Shown here one piece after another: positions 40,915-53,900 of a stretch of 64,000 bases of DNA; position 1 is the first letter of the stretch; each line of letters opens with the position of its first letter. Both the position numbers and the translations under genes were made by a program. The DNA lies in NCBI GenBank assembly GCA_013399875.1, contig VXAZ01002121.1, positions 1 to 64,000 on the forward strand, given 5' to 3'. Source of the stretch: Gymnorhina tibicen. Lineage: Eukaryota; Chordata; Aves; Passeriformes; Artamidae. Below the pieces are notes generated by a model. That model was not told the DNA's origin and did no database searches. It saw only the letters and a program-made list of their open reading frames with translations.

Positions 40915-40949
40915 ATTCATAGAATCATAGAATGGTTTGGGTCGAAAGG
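40915..40949 (-). mobile_element. CR1 LINE 3' tail, left part of an interrupted copy
   Basis: Reads attcatag-aatcatag-aatggtttggg on the plus strand, the reverse complement of the CR1 terminal octamer repeats and 3' end. The copy stops at gtcgaaagg and resumes at 41277 after a 327-base solo LTR. Joining the two flanks restores a normal CR1 3' end. Confidence 0.95.
40944..40949. repeat. Target-site duplication, left copy (gaaagg)
   Basis: Perfect 6-base duplication of the CR1 target, repeated at 41277-41282 on the other side of the solo LTR. A 6-bp duplication is usual for beta-like (ERVK) integrases. Confidence 0.9.
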
Positions 40950-41276
40950 TGTGGATACAGAAAAGCCTGTTAGAAGGATTTTTCCAGCTTCTTGCAGTGT
41001 TCTGTGTGAATCTTTCCTTTCTCATGCGAACTATCAAAACAATAAGATGTTTTTCTGTAACTATCTGAACACCTGGTGTTTGTCTGAGTCTTGTTATGGT
41101 ACACTGGTGGAATGGATGTTTTAACACCTCACCCAATCACCCTGAGGCGTGGATGGAGTACTGACCAATATCCTTATGGGATTAAGACATATAAGTGGAC
41201 AATCAATTAATTAAATATCACATTTTCCTGCTGTCTGCATTTGGATTCATTTCCTGGTCTGTGCAATACTGCAACA
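40950..41276 (+). mobile_element. Solo LTR of an endogenous retrovirus, inserted in a CR1
   Basis: A 327-base element beginning tgtggatacag and ending ctgcaaca (TG...CA), flanked by identical 6-base duplications. The plus orientation is suggested by a TATA-like acatataagt at 41187-41196, with an attaaa variant poly(A) signal (41209-41214) a short way downstream, then a short U5-like T/C-rich end. There is no internal retroviral region, so this is a solo LTR left by recombination between the two LTRs. The 6-bp duplication suggests an ERVK-type (class II) origin; the family name is not assigned. It is younger than the CR1 it interrupts. Confidence 0.9.
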
Positions 41277-41282
41277 GAAAGG
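41277..41282. repeat. Target-site duplication, right copy (gaaagg)
   Basis: Identical to 40944-40949 and part of the CR1 target sequence. Confidence 0.9.
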
Positions 41283-41541
41283 GACCTTTAAAGCCCATCC
41301 ACTTCAACCCCCTGCCATGGGCAGGGACCCCTTCCACTGTCCCAGGCTGCTCCAAGCCCCATCCAACCTGGCCTTGGACACTTCCAGGGATGGGGCAGCC
41401 ACAGCTGCTCTGGGCACCCTGTGCCAGGGCCTCACCACCCTCACAGGGAAGAATTTCTTCCTAATTTCTAATCTAAACCTCCTTCAGTTTAAGGCTATTC
41501 CCCTTTGTCCTATCATGTCCCCATGAAAAGTCCCTGTCCAA
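41283..41541 (-). mobile_element. CR1 LINE, right part of the interrupted copy
   Basis: Continues the CR1 in antisense orientation: gacctttaaagcccatcc, cctgccatgggcagggac (41311-41328), ccaacctggccttggacact, gggcaccctgtgccagggcc and gaagaatttcttcctaattt, ending near gtccctgtccaagca. Close to the young avian CR1 consensus, 5'-truncated. The 89- and 69-codon frames here are byproducts. Confidence 0.95.
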
Positions 41542-41544
41542 GCA

Positions 41545-44500
41545 CTCAGTGCCATTTCTTTGGGGTTACTACAATCTAGTTTTCATTTTCTTCAATCCTA
41601 TCAGTTTAAAATCACCATCACTGTAGTTTTCATAATAGGCATTGTTATATGCTTATGCAGTTGGGGGAAAACAAACAAACAAACCAACCACCAAAAAACC
41701 CACACAAAAATAGAAAGAAGAAATACGAATTATCAGGTTTCTCAGTATAATCTACCATTATGGATAACTCCCAGCACAAGTGGGTTAACCAGTTTACCAA
41801 ATCCTCCCCGACACTGAGAAATGTATTTTAATATTGATAGACCTGATTTCCTCTTTTTGCCTTTCAAATCCCACTAATAGGGTCTAAGTCAGAGAGGGAA
41901 GGTGTAAGGGTGGTATCTAAAATAGCTTAATTGGCAACACCCTGCAAAATAAGGCTGGAAAGTAGCAGCAGCAGCCAGATCCTACCTGGAGAGCAGGTAG
42001 GTAGAATCTGATACAGGCAGAATCTGTGTCTGCTTCATCAAAAAAAGTTGAGCCTTTTCTGATGATTTCCAGCCCCCAGTAAAACAGTTCTCTGCAGCAT
42101 AAAGTGTCCAGGTCTTGGGAGCAAAGCTTCTTTGAAGGGGGGAAAGATTTCCTGGCTGGAGATGAAGTGCTGACCCGTGGTTATTAGAGCTGCAGCTCCT
42201 TCACCTGCATGGTTTTCATAAGTGTTTTGGCTCTGCACGAGTTGATGAGCAGTTTAACATCCTGCTGGGAAAATAATAGCTTCTATATCCATGTGTGGAC
42301 CATTTCAATTCATCTAGGGAAGAAAAGTCTCTGTAGGTGCAAAGGCTCACACGAAATATATACTTTTAATAAAGCATTTAGAGGCAAAAAGAATGATACT
42401 GACTTTCCATCTCAGTTAAAGACAGGCTCATGCTGGAAAAAATTTGTTCATGTTGGAAAAATGCTGAAACTGATGGGCCTAAGGCTTCTGTGCACAGTGT
42501 ACCAGACACTTCTAAATGGATTCTAAGTGGATTTATCTTTTTAAAAGGTGTTTTGCTTTTGTTTAAATTACTAATTTTAAATTTGCCAGAAGTCACTCAA
42601 AAGGCTGTAATTTTTAAACAGCATTACCACAACAAAAATTAAAATAAATCTAGACTAAAGCAGGAATTTTATTATTCAGAAAAATTCTGGACCTCTGACT
42701 GGTTTGAGTATATCATACCAAAGCAAGACCTCACTCAAGGATGAGAAAAGACTCAATTTGAGGAAAAGGCACAGTAAAGAGGCTCTATTAATTAGGCAAG
42801 AAAAAAGGTACATATTTAATACCACGGAGAGGTGGTATTTTGAACTCATTAGTGTGGGCTCAGAAAGGGCCCCAGTGCAAGTTCGTTATCGAGGAGATGA
42901 TAAAGAGATGGAATAATCACTCTCATAAACGTTACCTTTTTATGGCTTGCCAGGTGACTTTTGAACACTCAGGCAGGCAATGCTGAAGGAGGCCGCACAC
43001 TGAGGTCCGGCCAGCATAAAATTCCTGAGACTCCCCCACCAGGGCCTGGACACACGGTGAGGTTTGGGCTCACCCTGCAGACCCTGGGCTTGGCTGGACT
43101 CTGTGCTGGAGCTGAGCTCACCACGGAGCTTTGGTTATGACTAAACATGTTACAGTGCATAGTTCTGAAGGAAAAAAAAAATTCTAAAAATCTGTTATTT
43201 AGCAACCATGTCTAGTAAGGATCGGTAGCAGAGTGAAGCCTTTTTCTGACGCAGAACCCGAACAGGTGACAGAGAACTGTTTTACATAAAGGTCGTGGCT
43301 GTGCCCCAGCAAACCTCACTTGTCAAGGACAATAACACAAATCAGAGCACCACCAATGGGGTTTAAAACCACTCCAGCTCTGAAATTCTGTGCTGAGAAT
43401 CCCAAGACTGGTCATTTATCAAACAAACTTCTGAATCTCAGAAAGACAACAACCCTACCTTAACATAATCACATTTTTTAGTAAGAGCTCAGCTCATCAA
43501 TACACAAAACTTTTGTGAAGAATTAATTTAATCCGAGCCCCTTCACAAGCTCCAGATTATCCATCTTGGTTTTTTGGAATGGAAACAGGAGACTCATTTC
43601 TCTGACAAACTGGAAGATAATTTTTATCTTAAGCTTTCCACAAATACTACTTTTGTGTAAACTGAGAAAAGCACATGTACAGTATCATTTAGCAAAATTA
43701 ACAGAATTATTTTTACACTGATAACATTAAAATAAACTCAAAATATACATAAGAATAAAGCTCTTTTTTTATCTTCTGTCTACACACCCAATAAAGTGGT
43801 TCTCTGAATATATTTCATGTAAAGCTTGACACAAAATTCTGTCAGCCCTAGATCTAGCTGTATTTCACAGTTTAAATGTTTTTAATTAAGAACTTGTGAA
43901 GAATTGAAATGTATGTGCTTCAACATCATACCAGCAATTTCCAAAGCAACAACATAAATGGTAAAAGCACCAGGATATCCCAAAAAGCCCATATAAGAAG
44001 CCATATGGTCCAAGGCACACATTATATCCATTATAAGAGTAAGGCAGTATTTTTCAAAACAGAATTGAGAATGGTACAGTAGAAAGCTGGTATTTTTACT
44101 AATGCTGTTTAAATTCTGGCCTAATGTAGTGTCTCAACAAGCAGAAATTTAACCTTGTCACAAATTGTCTCCTTCCTTCAAGATGTTGAAAGGACGTGGG
44201 AAAGGAAGGAGGGAATTAAAAAAAAGAGGGGAAAAAAAATGAAGAGGTATATATATACATATATCTTGTGGATAAAAGCACCTAATCCCAGTTTAGCTTC
44301 CATACAATAACTCTTCTCAAAGAGCAATGAAAGGGGAGGTAATTTCACAGGGAGGTCTTCCGGGGTGACAGAATATATGGATTCCATTAACTGAAGACAG
44401 CTGTGGAGCCCATTAATTTTCCCTGGCAGCCTGGGGATGGCAGGGGCCATGCTGGTGTTTGTTAAGCAAAGGGGACATCAGCTGAAGAGCTCCCTGGGGC

Positions 44501-44780
44501 GTGCTGGCTTCCCAGGATTATTGGGAAAGGCTGATAATGTCCACTGGGCTGGCTGGGGGTGGATGCCTCAGGTGTGGTTAGGCACGGGAAAGTGTCACCA
44601 GTGACAAGGTGAAATTCTCTTATCAAATACCACAAGCAGGGCCTGTGGCACGGCCATCACTGCAAGCTGTCAGATTCTGCATTTCCTTGGATGTGGTCCA
44701 GAATGGGGAGAAGGAAGTAGGCAAGGGATGTCACACCCCTGCTGACTCAGCAGTGGCTGGTGTGGCCCCACGGAGCCAGA
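41545..44780. other. Non-coding DNA, no gene seen
   Basis: AT-rich sequence with an (AAAC)n-type simple repeat at 41668-41706 and a (TA)n patch at 44247-44264. The G+C-richer part at 42980-43130 matches no repeat that I know. No credible gene. Confidence 0.6.
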
Positions 44781-44783
44781 CAC

Positions 44784-44966
44784 AGAGCCACAGTGTCACC
44801 CACGGCTCAGGGAGCTCCAAGGGAATCCAGAGCCACAGTGTCATCCAGGGCTCAGGGACACGCATGGGAATCCAGAGCCACAGTGTCAGCCACGGCTCAG
44901 GGACATTCCACGGGAATCCAGAGCCACAGGGACACGTCACCCATGGCTCAGGGACCTGCAGGGGTA
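44784..44966 (+). repeat. Minisatellite, 45-46 bp unit, about four copies
   Basis: The motif agagccacag recurs at 44784, 44829, 44874 and 44920, giving a period of 45, 45 and 46 bases. Each unit carries ccagagccacagtgtca and ggctcaggga segments; the fourth copy is more diverged. Because 45 is divisible by three, the array produces long repetitive frames in several phases (115-127 codons), which I judge non-coding. G+C-rich minisatellites of this kind are often length-polymorphic. Confidence 0.9.
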
Positions 44967-44969
44967 CCC

Positions 44970-47900
44970 AGCTGGGTTGCAGGTCACTGTGACAGCGCTG
45001 ACAGTGCCCCAGAGTCACGTGGCATCTGTGCTCCTGCCACCTATGGAACTGTCCCAAATTTAGGGAAACTTTATGCTTTTGGGAAATGCTTTCTTTCTCT
45101 CCCCTGATTTAAAAAAAACCCAAAGGAGCACTGTAAAATATTATAGCTCTGCCACTTCACTCTTACAACTTAACCTTGTTTTCTCGGGCGCCTTTTTTTC
45201 CTTTAACAGTGCACTGCACTCTCTTTCAAAGTTTCTCCAATTAACTTGTGCTGCTAATGATTCTAAAAAAAATTCTGGAAAGTGACAGTAACAGAACACT
45301 GGATTTTTTCCTTGTTTGCCCAAGTGATTGTGAATGTGCCATGCTTAAGGCCATTACTACAGTAACTGAATGCTGACAGACAACAAAAAAATAACTGTGC
45401 GTGTGTTTTGTGGTGATGAGAAGCTATGGATCGTCTCCACACTGCTTTGCAAGGGTGCAACTCTTACTCACGTACAGCAAATGAGATACCAGCTCCTCAG
45501 CTTTTGGAGGGGTGGAAAAAACTGGTCCTTGGCAATGAAAATACATCATTTTAAGGGCTTAATTTATTTCCTTTTTTCGGTGATATTAGTCCTGGGTGCT
45601 TTCCTGCAGCATATCAGGTCTCTACAAAGCCCAGTATCACTATGGCTAATCTATAATAACATAACTATTGCAGTTCATTCCATCGCCTGCACCAAGTCAT
45701 GAAACTCAATTACCAAGTGAGAAAAAAACTGAAGAGCCAAAACAATGATGTAGAGCAGGTGTCAGCGTGTCAGTGGAGCTGCCAGTTATTGCTGCGTGAA
45801 GCTGAAGCACTTCAGAAATTCAGAACGCCCGGAGCAGCCCATTCCCAGCCCATGCAGGGCAGCACAGGACAGTGTCACTTACACAGAATTTATCGAGGTA
45901 AGAGGCCCCAAGTTCAACCTGTCTTTCCCCTGCCCCCTTATTTTACCTTAAATAACGTTGTTGATGTAATACAATGTTTACACATTGAGGTTTTTTTACC
46001 TCTCAAAATAAGCATTCTTCTCTATTGCATTTTTAAATACCAGTACATCAGAATTCATTACAGAACCAAACAAAACCAATATAACGCATGCATTTAATAG
46101 AGAAATAAACTGCAGCAAGAAACTGGTTTCAGTACTTAGTGGCATGAATAATGAATTAAAAATTAAGTTTAAATTATATTGAAGGTCATAGAAAAAGCCT
46201 CAAAGAAAGATAGTTAAACAGACATTAAAAGGAAGATTTAAATAGGTGATCTTTTAGTATTCTAGCAAAAACCCTCTGTCTTTTACTCTTTATTTAAATT
46301 AAAATACCACTCAGTGACTGACCTTTTTAACATGGCCTAAGGGAGCAGGGTATGATCTTGTTAGAAAAGAAGTGATATTAAAAGAGCAATACTATTAAAA
46401 AGCAGAAGATGATGGAACCCACAGATTAAAATTTGTTTGCTCAGGGAAGATTAACTTTTATGAAAAGTCCTTCCTGCTACAAGCAGAGACAACTGCTGCT
46501 GTTACCATTTTGGTAACTAGTTTATGGACTCAGTTAATAAAGACTGTCCTTAAAAACAAACCACAAAGCTAAATCACAGGTTTGCTGACATTTCAGCAAA
46601 AGTGTCCCTTCTTTTCAGCATCTCCCTTGGAGGCCAGCTGTGGCAGAGATGGACTTCTCTAACTCTCTGTTCCTGAACATTCCTTAAATGGTGTCCTTCA
46701 GCTTAACACCCCGACTTCCAGATTTTTATCAAGTGGGGTCATAGATCCGGCCAAATGACAAAGTGGAGGGCAAGACTTTGGCCTTCTGAGAAGTCCACAG
46801 AAAGGCACCTGAGACTGTAAAATTGTGGTTACACCCCTATAGAGACCTCAGCCTTGTTATGACAGAGCACAGAGACAGCTCTTTAACAATCTTCACCTGA
46901 CTTTGATCTCTGCTACTCCAAGGCACTCTCCAAAAATCACTACTCTGCTTACCTTAAATGGAGTCTTTCACTAGAGATGGAAGGATAGACATGGAAATGA
47001 TGAATGTCTAATCCCCACCAACTACTAAACAGTTAAAACAAGTTACTGATTCATCCTTTCCAAGAACTTCCAACAGAGGTCGTGTCCTTACACCTCTGCA
47101 CAGCAGAGAGCCCTGAGCAGAGGGAGCTGAACCCCTCCTCAGCACTGTGCCACCAACAAGGAGAGGACTGAGCTGGTGCCACACTCCCCATCCCCACCAC
47201 TGTGGCACAAGGCAGTGGGTTGTCACGTAATTAAACACTGGCGTTTGAAAGTTTTACACTTCACCACTTGCAAACTAAGAAATGTGTTCTGTCTCTAAAT
47301 TTCCATGTGGATTTTAATGGATTAAAGTATCCCTGTCATGACTTAGAGGAAATTCATATAGATTAGATGGCTGCCAAAACCTTGGGGAGTTTGTGTCCTT
47401 GACTTCACTGAACTTGTCTGGTGTATCAATTAGTACATTAGAAATTAAATATAAACCACTAGAAGAATAAACTGTATGCAATGAAGCAACCAAAAACTGA
47501 TGTCACAAATTACGTGTTGCTAAAGGGAACACTTCAAAATAAAGGTGTCCAGGAAATCAAACACTATTGTCTTCCTACAAGAAACCCAGGTGAAAATCCC
47601 CGTAAAATACTAAACATTTTTAAATCTGAGTCAAAGCTACATTTTCTTTACCTCCTTTGGGTCCCAATATTCAAACATTGCCAAAAAGGCAGAACCATGT
47701 ATGTGAATATAGGATATTCCACAATGTTTTGAGCAAGAGAGATCCTGTTTGATCCTGTTGTCTTGTCTCCTTATGATACTGAATTTGCTGATCATGCTCA
47801 AAGATGATGGCTCCTATACTAAAAGAGAGAATAAACTGGAAGCCCTCCAATGCTTTTGCTGCAGAGAATGAAATGAGCACCACTGAAATCAGGCATAATG

Positions 47901-50900
47901 TTCTGAAATCACGTTTGTTTTCATTCATTTCAGCCTCCTCACGAGGTAAAAAACACAAAAGTTACCAGCCAGGCCAGGAAGCATGGACCATTCCCTTGGT
48001 ATACAGTAGATGCACTGTAAATATATTCTTCACTTTAATTTGTGGCTGGAAAGGGATTAAAGCAAAACAGTTCTGAGAACTAAAATTAAGTCAGTGCTGA
48101 GGGTTGGATGGATTTCTAAAAACAAGCATTTCTATGAATTAATACACATTGTCTGATTTAAATTGCTGGATTTTTCCCCATCTTTACTGAAATTTCAGAA
48201 AAATTACTCCAGTGATGGGAAACAGACAAATATAACCTTTTCCTTTAAAGATCTCAATATAGTTTATTAGAGAAATTAGTCTATTTAAAAAAAAAAAAAA
48301 CCACAAAGGAAACAGTAACAAAAAAACCCAACCAAACAAAAAAAGTGCAAACCACAAGTACTTACCTAACCTTAAAGTAAATCAAGGCAATTTGAACTAT
48401 TCTAACCTTGCCTCTTTGCACAGAATTTCTGGGTTTTTTCTATACAGAATGGAGATGAAACTTTATGTAACAAATTCTTTGATATTCACTAATACCAAAA
48501 ACCTTCTGTCCTACAGCCCTTTAAAACTTCTACATGCAGAAGTACCTGGAACAAGAGAAAACCATTACAAAATGCGATAATCAAGTTCTGGTTTTGAAGA
48601 TTCAGAAAACAGATACATGATTTTTTAAAAAATTAATCTATTTGACTCAACTTATGTTTAATCATTTTATTTTCAGATTACCATGGATTCTTCACCAAAA
48701 TTACGTGTCCTTCAGTAATTTTATATAAGAGTTTTTAAAAAAGAGTCTCCAAGATTAGCTAAAGATATTATCAAATCCACAGTGATGTGGGGCTTTCTTG
48801 ATTTTGAGTCCAAAGTCTGAAACATTGCTGGATTGCTAAAAATTCTGTTTCTATTCACATTTATTTGTAGCAAAGACCAACTTTTTGAAATTTGAATTAA
48901 AATGCTAATATTGTGTCTTCCTGATAAATAAAGCATGGAAAAGCCTTCACTGACAAGAAAGCCAAAGCTGTTCCCCAATTATGTGAACAGCACTTTCCCC
49001 TGACTATGTTGGAGATGCTCCCAGAGATCTTAAAAATCAAATGTTGCACAAATTAATTCCAAAGAAGGAGGTGCAGGGGTGGGCAGGAAGGATCAGCATT
49101 GAGTACAAGTCAGTTTAATTTGCAGGTATCTGAGAGGACATTATAACAATGACATGAATAAGGATAACAAAATGTTAACGAAAAAGCACTGTCAGTAATG
49201 ATACATTTAGATAAATGGCAAACGTACTTGCATGAACTCTATCATTACTGCTTCAATCACAGCCATACTTAAACTTTGGGGAGCTAATTTCATTTATAAA
49301 TTCTGCTGCTGCACATCAATTATCAGCAGCATTACTAACAGTGAGGCACAGAACTGCTGTGCAAGGGTGACTGATTGTCTGGCATTAGCTCTGATAAGAG
49401 AAGGGTTGCAAACCACTTTAAATGTCAAAAACCTGCAACAATAACGGGCACAAGCACCAGTTATATTCCTCTAACTTCCCTGCCTTCCTGGCAATTCATT
49501 ATTCTGTCTTCCCTTTCCTACATACTCTAACCAAAAAATATAAATGCCGAAGAGCGCTGTTCTTCCTTACAGAGAATTTCCAGAGTCTTTATTGTGAGAG
49601 AATTATCTGATTCAAAACCAGAGTTAATTCCCTGAGCAAAATATTTGCGGTTGGTCTATTTCAAGATCAGTAACAAAATTTTGATTTCAGGGCATTAAAA
49701 TCAATAATTTAAACACAGTGATACAGTTTAAGAAAAAGAGAAAAACTCAGCATCAGTCTTTCTACAGAAATTTCACAATGCGGCTCCAGTAAAGAGTGCA
49801 GAAGGTTAGGAAGACTTACCCAGAGCTGCTGTGAGCATGGCTGGTGTTGCCACTCGGTGCCCTGACCAAAGCACAGCAAGAGATGCAGGAGCTGCCTCCT
49901 GGACATGCAGCCTGAATGCCAACCGCCTGTGACATTGACTTGTTTCCAGCCTCTTGTAGTGCTGCTGCTATCAGTGTTATATTTGTATAGTAGAATAACA
50001 TGAAATATTGATTCTAGAGTGCTTATCAACTGGACCTGCTCAAAATACTCTTCCTATGAAGTTCAGCACTGTTTCTCATGCAGAACCGGTGCTCTATATT
50101 TGTGCAGTGAGCTGCTTGTTCTCTCACAGCACTTTGAATTCTTTCCTTGAGACATAAGCAATAACTTTTCAAAATCTGGGAACAGTGGGAAAAGACACAA
50201 ACAGTATTTTCTGAAATTGTATGAATGGCCCTTTTTAGTAATTCAAATGATTTGACAGAATGACTTTAAAAGACAACGTCTCTTCCATTCTGGCTTCAAT
50301 CACTACTCTGAAATCTGTACCAGGGCAGGACAATGACCAGCAAATTTCTAATTGCAAAATGAGTTACTAAATATTCTTGGCATGTTTTTTTGTTGGGTTT
50401 TTTTTTTCATGAGGTATTTTGGGCATTTTCTGTGTGCCAATACAATAAGAATAAAAGCGGAGGCTGCTGCCCGTGGTTTGCCTCTGCATCCCGCCACGGG
50501 CGTGGGACGTGCAGGGGGACAGCTCCAGGGGCACAGGGGATGCACATGCCAGGGGCTGCACACCAGCTCCCTGCAACAGAGCCACCAGAAAGACCTGGCA
50601 CGGCCAGTGACAAACGGCAGGGAAGAACTGTCTCCCTCTGCAAACCCAGCTACTTACAGGTAACTTGGGGATGCCTCTGTGGATTTCTGCTGGCTGCACG
50701 ATATGATATCAATTACAGCTAAACAATCAAAATCAACAGGACTTACTCCACACCACCAGTCAAAGGCATCTCCTTCCCCTCTGCTTTTACTTCCATCTTC
50801 AATGTACCCCAGCACTTCTATTCATTATTAGCCTGTTTAAAGCAGCCAATCATGCAGTCACTGTTGTCACAGCGTTGGTGCTTATGCAGATAACAGCAGA

Positions 50901-53900
50901 GTCCTTAGGGTGGGCTGCTCTTAGCTCTAGACCTCATAATGCCAAAGGAGACAAACCACACAGATGTGGCACTCCTAAAAATTGAAAGCTGAACTTGTTC
51001 ATTGTTCTTTCAGCAGGTCAAAAATTCATTATGTTGATGTACTTATAAAACTGACAAAACCAACAATTAACTCTCAAACTCACCTTCCAAAAGGTTAAAA
51101 ATGCCTCACCTAATAGAACTAAATAGAGCTAAACAGAACTTGTGTGCTGCAGGTTTTTTCATTGTAACTATTTCAATTTTGTTTTGGCTGAACCCTCAAA
51201 ACTCTGAGAAGTCAATAAAAAAAATTTTATTTCCAAGCTGGCCCTTTTTTCTTTCTCTGAGATGTAATGTAATAATAATGCATTTATTTAACATTTTACC
51301 CTGTAATGTCTCAGGAGGTAGATTCTATTAACTTGCTAAGAAGAGCCATACATCCCAAACTAGATAAAGGCTTGTACTTCAAAGACCTGCAAAACCCTTT
51401 CAGATTCAGCTGGAAGATTCTACCACAGAAGTTTATAATGAGCTGAAAAACAGACAAAAAATAGCATTCTGCAAGACCTGAAAAGTAAATGAGAAAAAAT
51501 GTTTCATTTTACATATTTAGTTGTTCATGGACTTGCACCAATACAAGTAGAATTTGTTTCATTGCAGTGACCATTTCTCTTTGGTACCAAGAAAAAAGTT
51601 CAACTCACATCTATACAACTGTACATAATAATTTACTGGATTATTATAGCTTTAGAGTTTGCTTCCCTAATTAAAATAAGCCTGCTACAAACAGAGATAA
51701 TCAGATGTATGAAGAACCACTGTGGCTCTGATTAGCTGTGATACATGAGTCATCTGCAGAAGCTGGAGTTTATGCATTCTTTTCACCAAAAGACAGCACC
51801 AACCTCCTACTGAAACCAGCCCCCTGAAAAGCCCCAAATTTCAACAGAACAACCCACGAGGAAGGAAAAACTGGAACCATAATAATGGAGCTCCACACAA
51901 CAGCTTGCTGATCACCAAGCAAGAAAACCTGAATTTCTTCCAAACCTCAGCAGCAAAATGCAAACATTTCCCCCACGCAAAAAACATAAATAAATCAGTG
52001 TTAGTGCAACTGAGAGCAGGCAGCACTGCCCACTCCTTGCAGCCCCAAGTAGCCTCTGCCCAAGAACACAGAGTTTAGGACACAGATGTTTTGTTCTTGC
52101 TTTCAATTGCACTATTTGACTATTCAGTTACTAGAAAATATTCATCTGCCCTTATTTCTCAGACAAATTTACAAATGCAGCTATGCACAGAGAGATGCCA
52201 GGGTATTACAGGAACTTCTAGCTGGGCTCAGTGCTCTGTTTCTCCAGAGCAAGAGGATTGTTTTTTTTTTTTAGTACAAGTTTATTGATTATCTGTCAGG
52301 CACCATAGACAGATGGACAGTATAAATAGCAAACATTTGTGTGATAACTTAACATTTAGATTTTAATTCACTTCTGGGTGGGGTTTTTTCCCTAGCATCA
52401 CTTTTATAAACACCTTAGAGAGATGAGTAACGGCAGTGAATTCAGATTTATAGCTATAATAGTTCTAACGCTAAAGTAAAAGTAGATGCTTTATTTCCTA
52501 GATGTTTCTCTTTAAAAACGTGGTTTTGCATTCAGACCTGTTGGTATTTTGGATTTTGGCTTGCCTAGCAAGCACAACTTTACTTCTACCTAGTGGACTT
52601 CTACTAAGTCCAGCTGAGAGGTGCACAAGTGCAATAATTACAAAAATAACTCAGCTTTGCCAACAGGGCATAAATCCAGCAATGCTTTGTGAACACTTTA
52701 AAAGAGGAAGAAATACACCTATTTCTGTTCCTTTTATCCTCTTGCTCCTTTATTTTCAGTTCAGGATCCCAACACTGCAGAAGCCTCTTCCACGCAGGAA
52801 CTGATGTGACCAACACTGAATGTGAGTGCCTTGAGCTACACAAACCCCAAACCACCACTGTTCAGTCACAGGGTGACATTGTGCAGTTCACAAACTTTTC
52901 AGCTCTAACACCCATAAGGAGTAACTTTGAGCCCTGTGAAGACATGAAGAGTGCACTGGCACTGCCCCATCCCTCTGGCCAGCTGTTGATTACTGTCAGG
53001 AATGCCATCTGGGCATTGGATCAAACAGTGAGTGGTTTGTTTACATGTGCCTGCCTTCAAGCAATTCAACTTGAATGATATCTTGGCATAGGATTGAGCA
53101 CCGCAAATCTGCATCCAGAACCTAACATTTAATATGTACTATCTCCTCTCATATAGCAGGTGATAGAAGTTTCACCATTAACGATCTATTTGCCTGTACT
53201 TTTCCCATCTGAAATAAAATATTGACAAGTATTTAAAAAAATGCATGACAGCAAGTATATTAAATACCTTAAAACAGGTCCGAAACGCTGTATTACAGCT
53301 TGAAGCCATTACCTGCAAGCTCCCTTTTCATGTTCCACTTTTGCCCTGCTTCCTCTGCAGCCTAAGATCAGCAGAGAGCTTCCTTCAGTGCTTGGTAATA
53401 ACAGGCTTCCCCTTCCCCAATATCAGCACATGTATCTAGGTCACCATAAGGGGATAAACTGCTAATAAAAATAGAGAAATCCTAAGGGGAAGAGAGAACT
53501 TTTTCTGAATTTTATCTGGGCTATAACCCTGGTTTGGCTTGAAGCTACTGTGAGTCTGTTTGCCCCACTTCCATCCCTTCTACAAATGCACCATGACCAA
53601 AATGACTATTGAAGTGTTTACTACATGTTAAGCTGAAAAATTAGGTGATTTAAAAGGCAAAACATGACAAGGAGGGTCAAGAAGGCTAATTGTATTAAAT
53701 CTGGTGTCCTGGAGTAGCTCAGGGAACAGTGCATGATCTGAAAATCCTCCTGGACCTTAGGAGGTGCAGGGGATGCTCCTTGTGCTGTACCTGTAGCTCC
53801 AGATGCTGCTCTGAACTAGCAGACCAGTATTCCTGTGCTTTGATGACTTGAGGACACAAACTCTCAAGATCCAGACTGGTGAAGACAATATCCAAAAACT

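Noticed and set aside
41668..41706. A/C-rich tract, possible regulatory element
   Set aside because: Ordinary (AAAC)n-type simple repeat.
44609..45107. 127- and 115-codon frames with 15-residue repeats
   Set aside because: Produced by the 45-bp minisatellite, whose period preserves the frame in every phase.
48287..48345. A14 run followed by A-rich repeats, possible processed pseudogene tail
   Set aside because: No gene-like sequence precedes or follows it in either orientation and no flanking duplication was seen.
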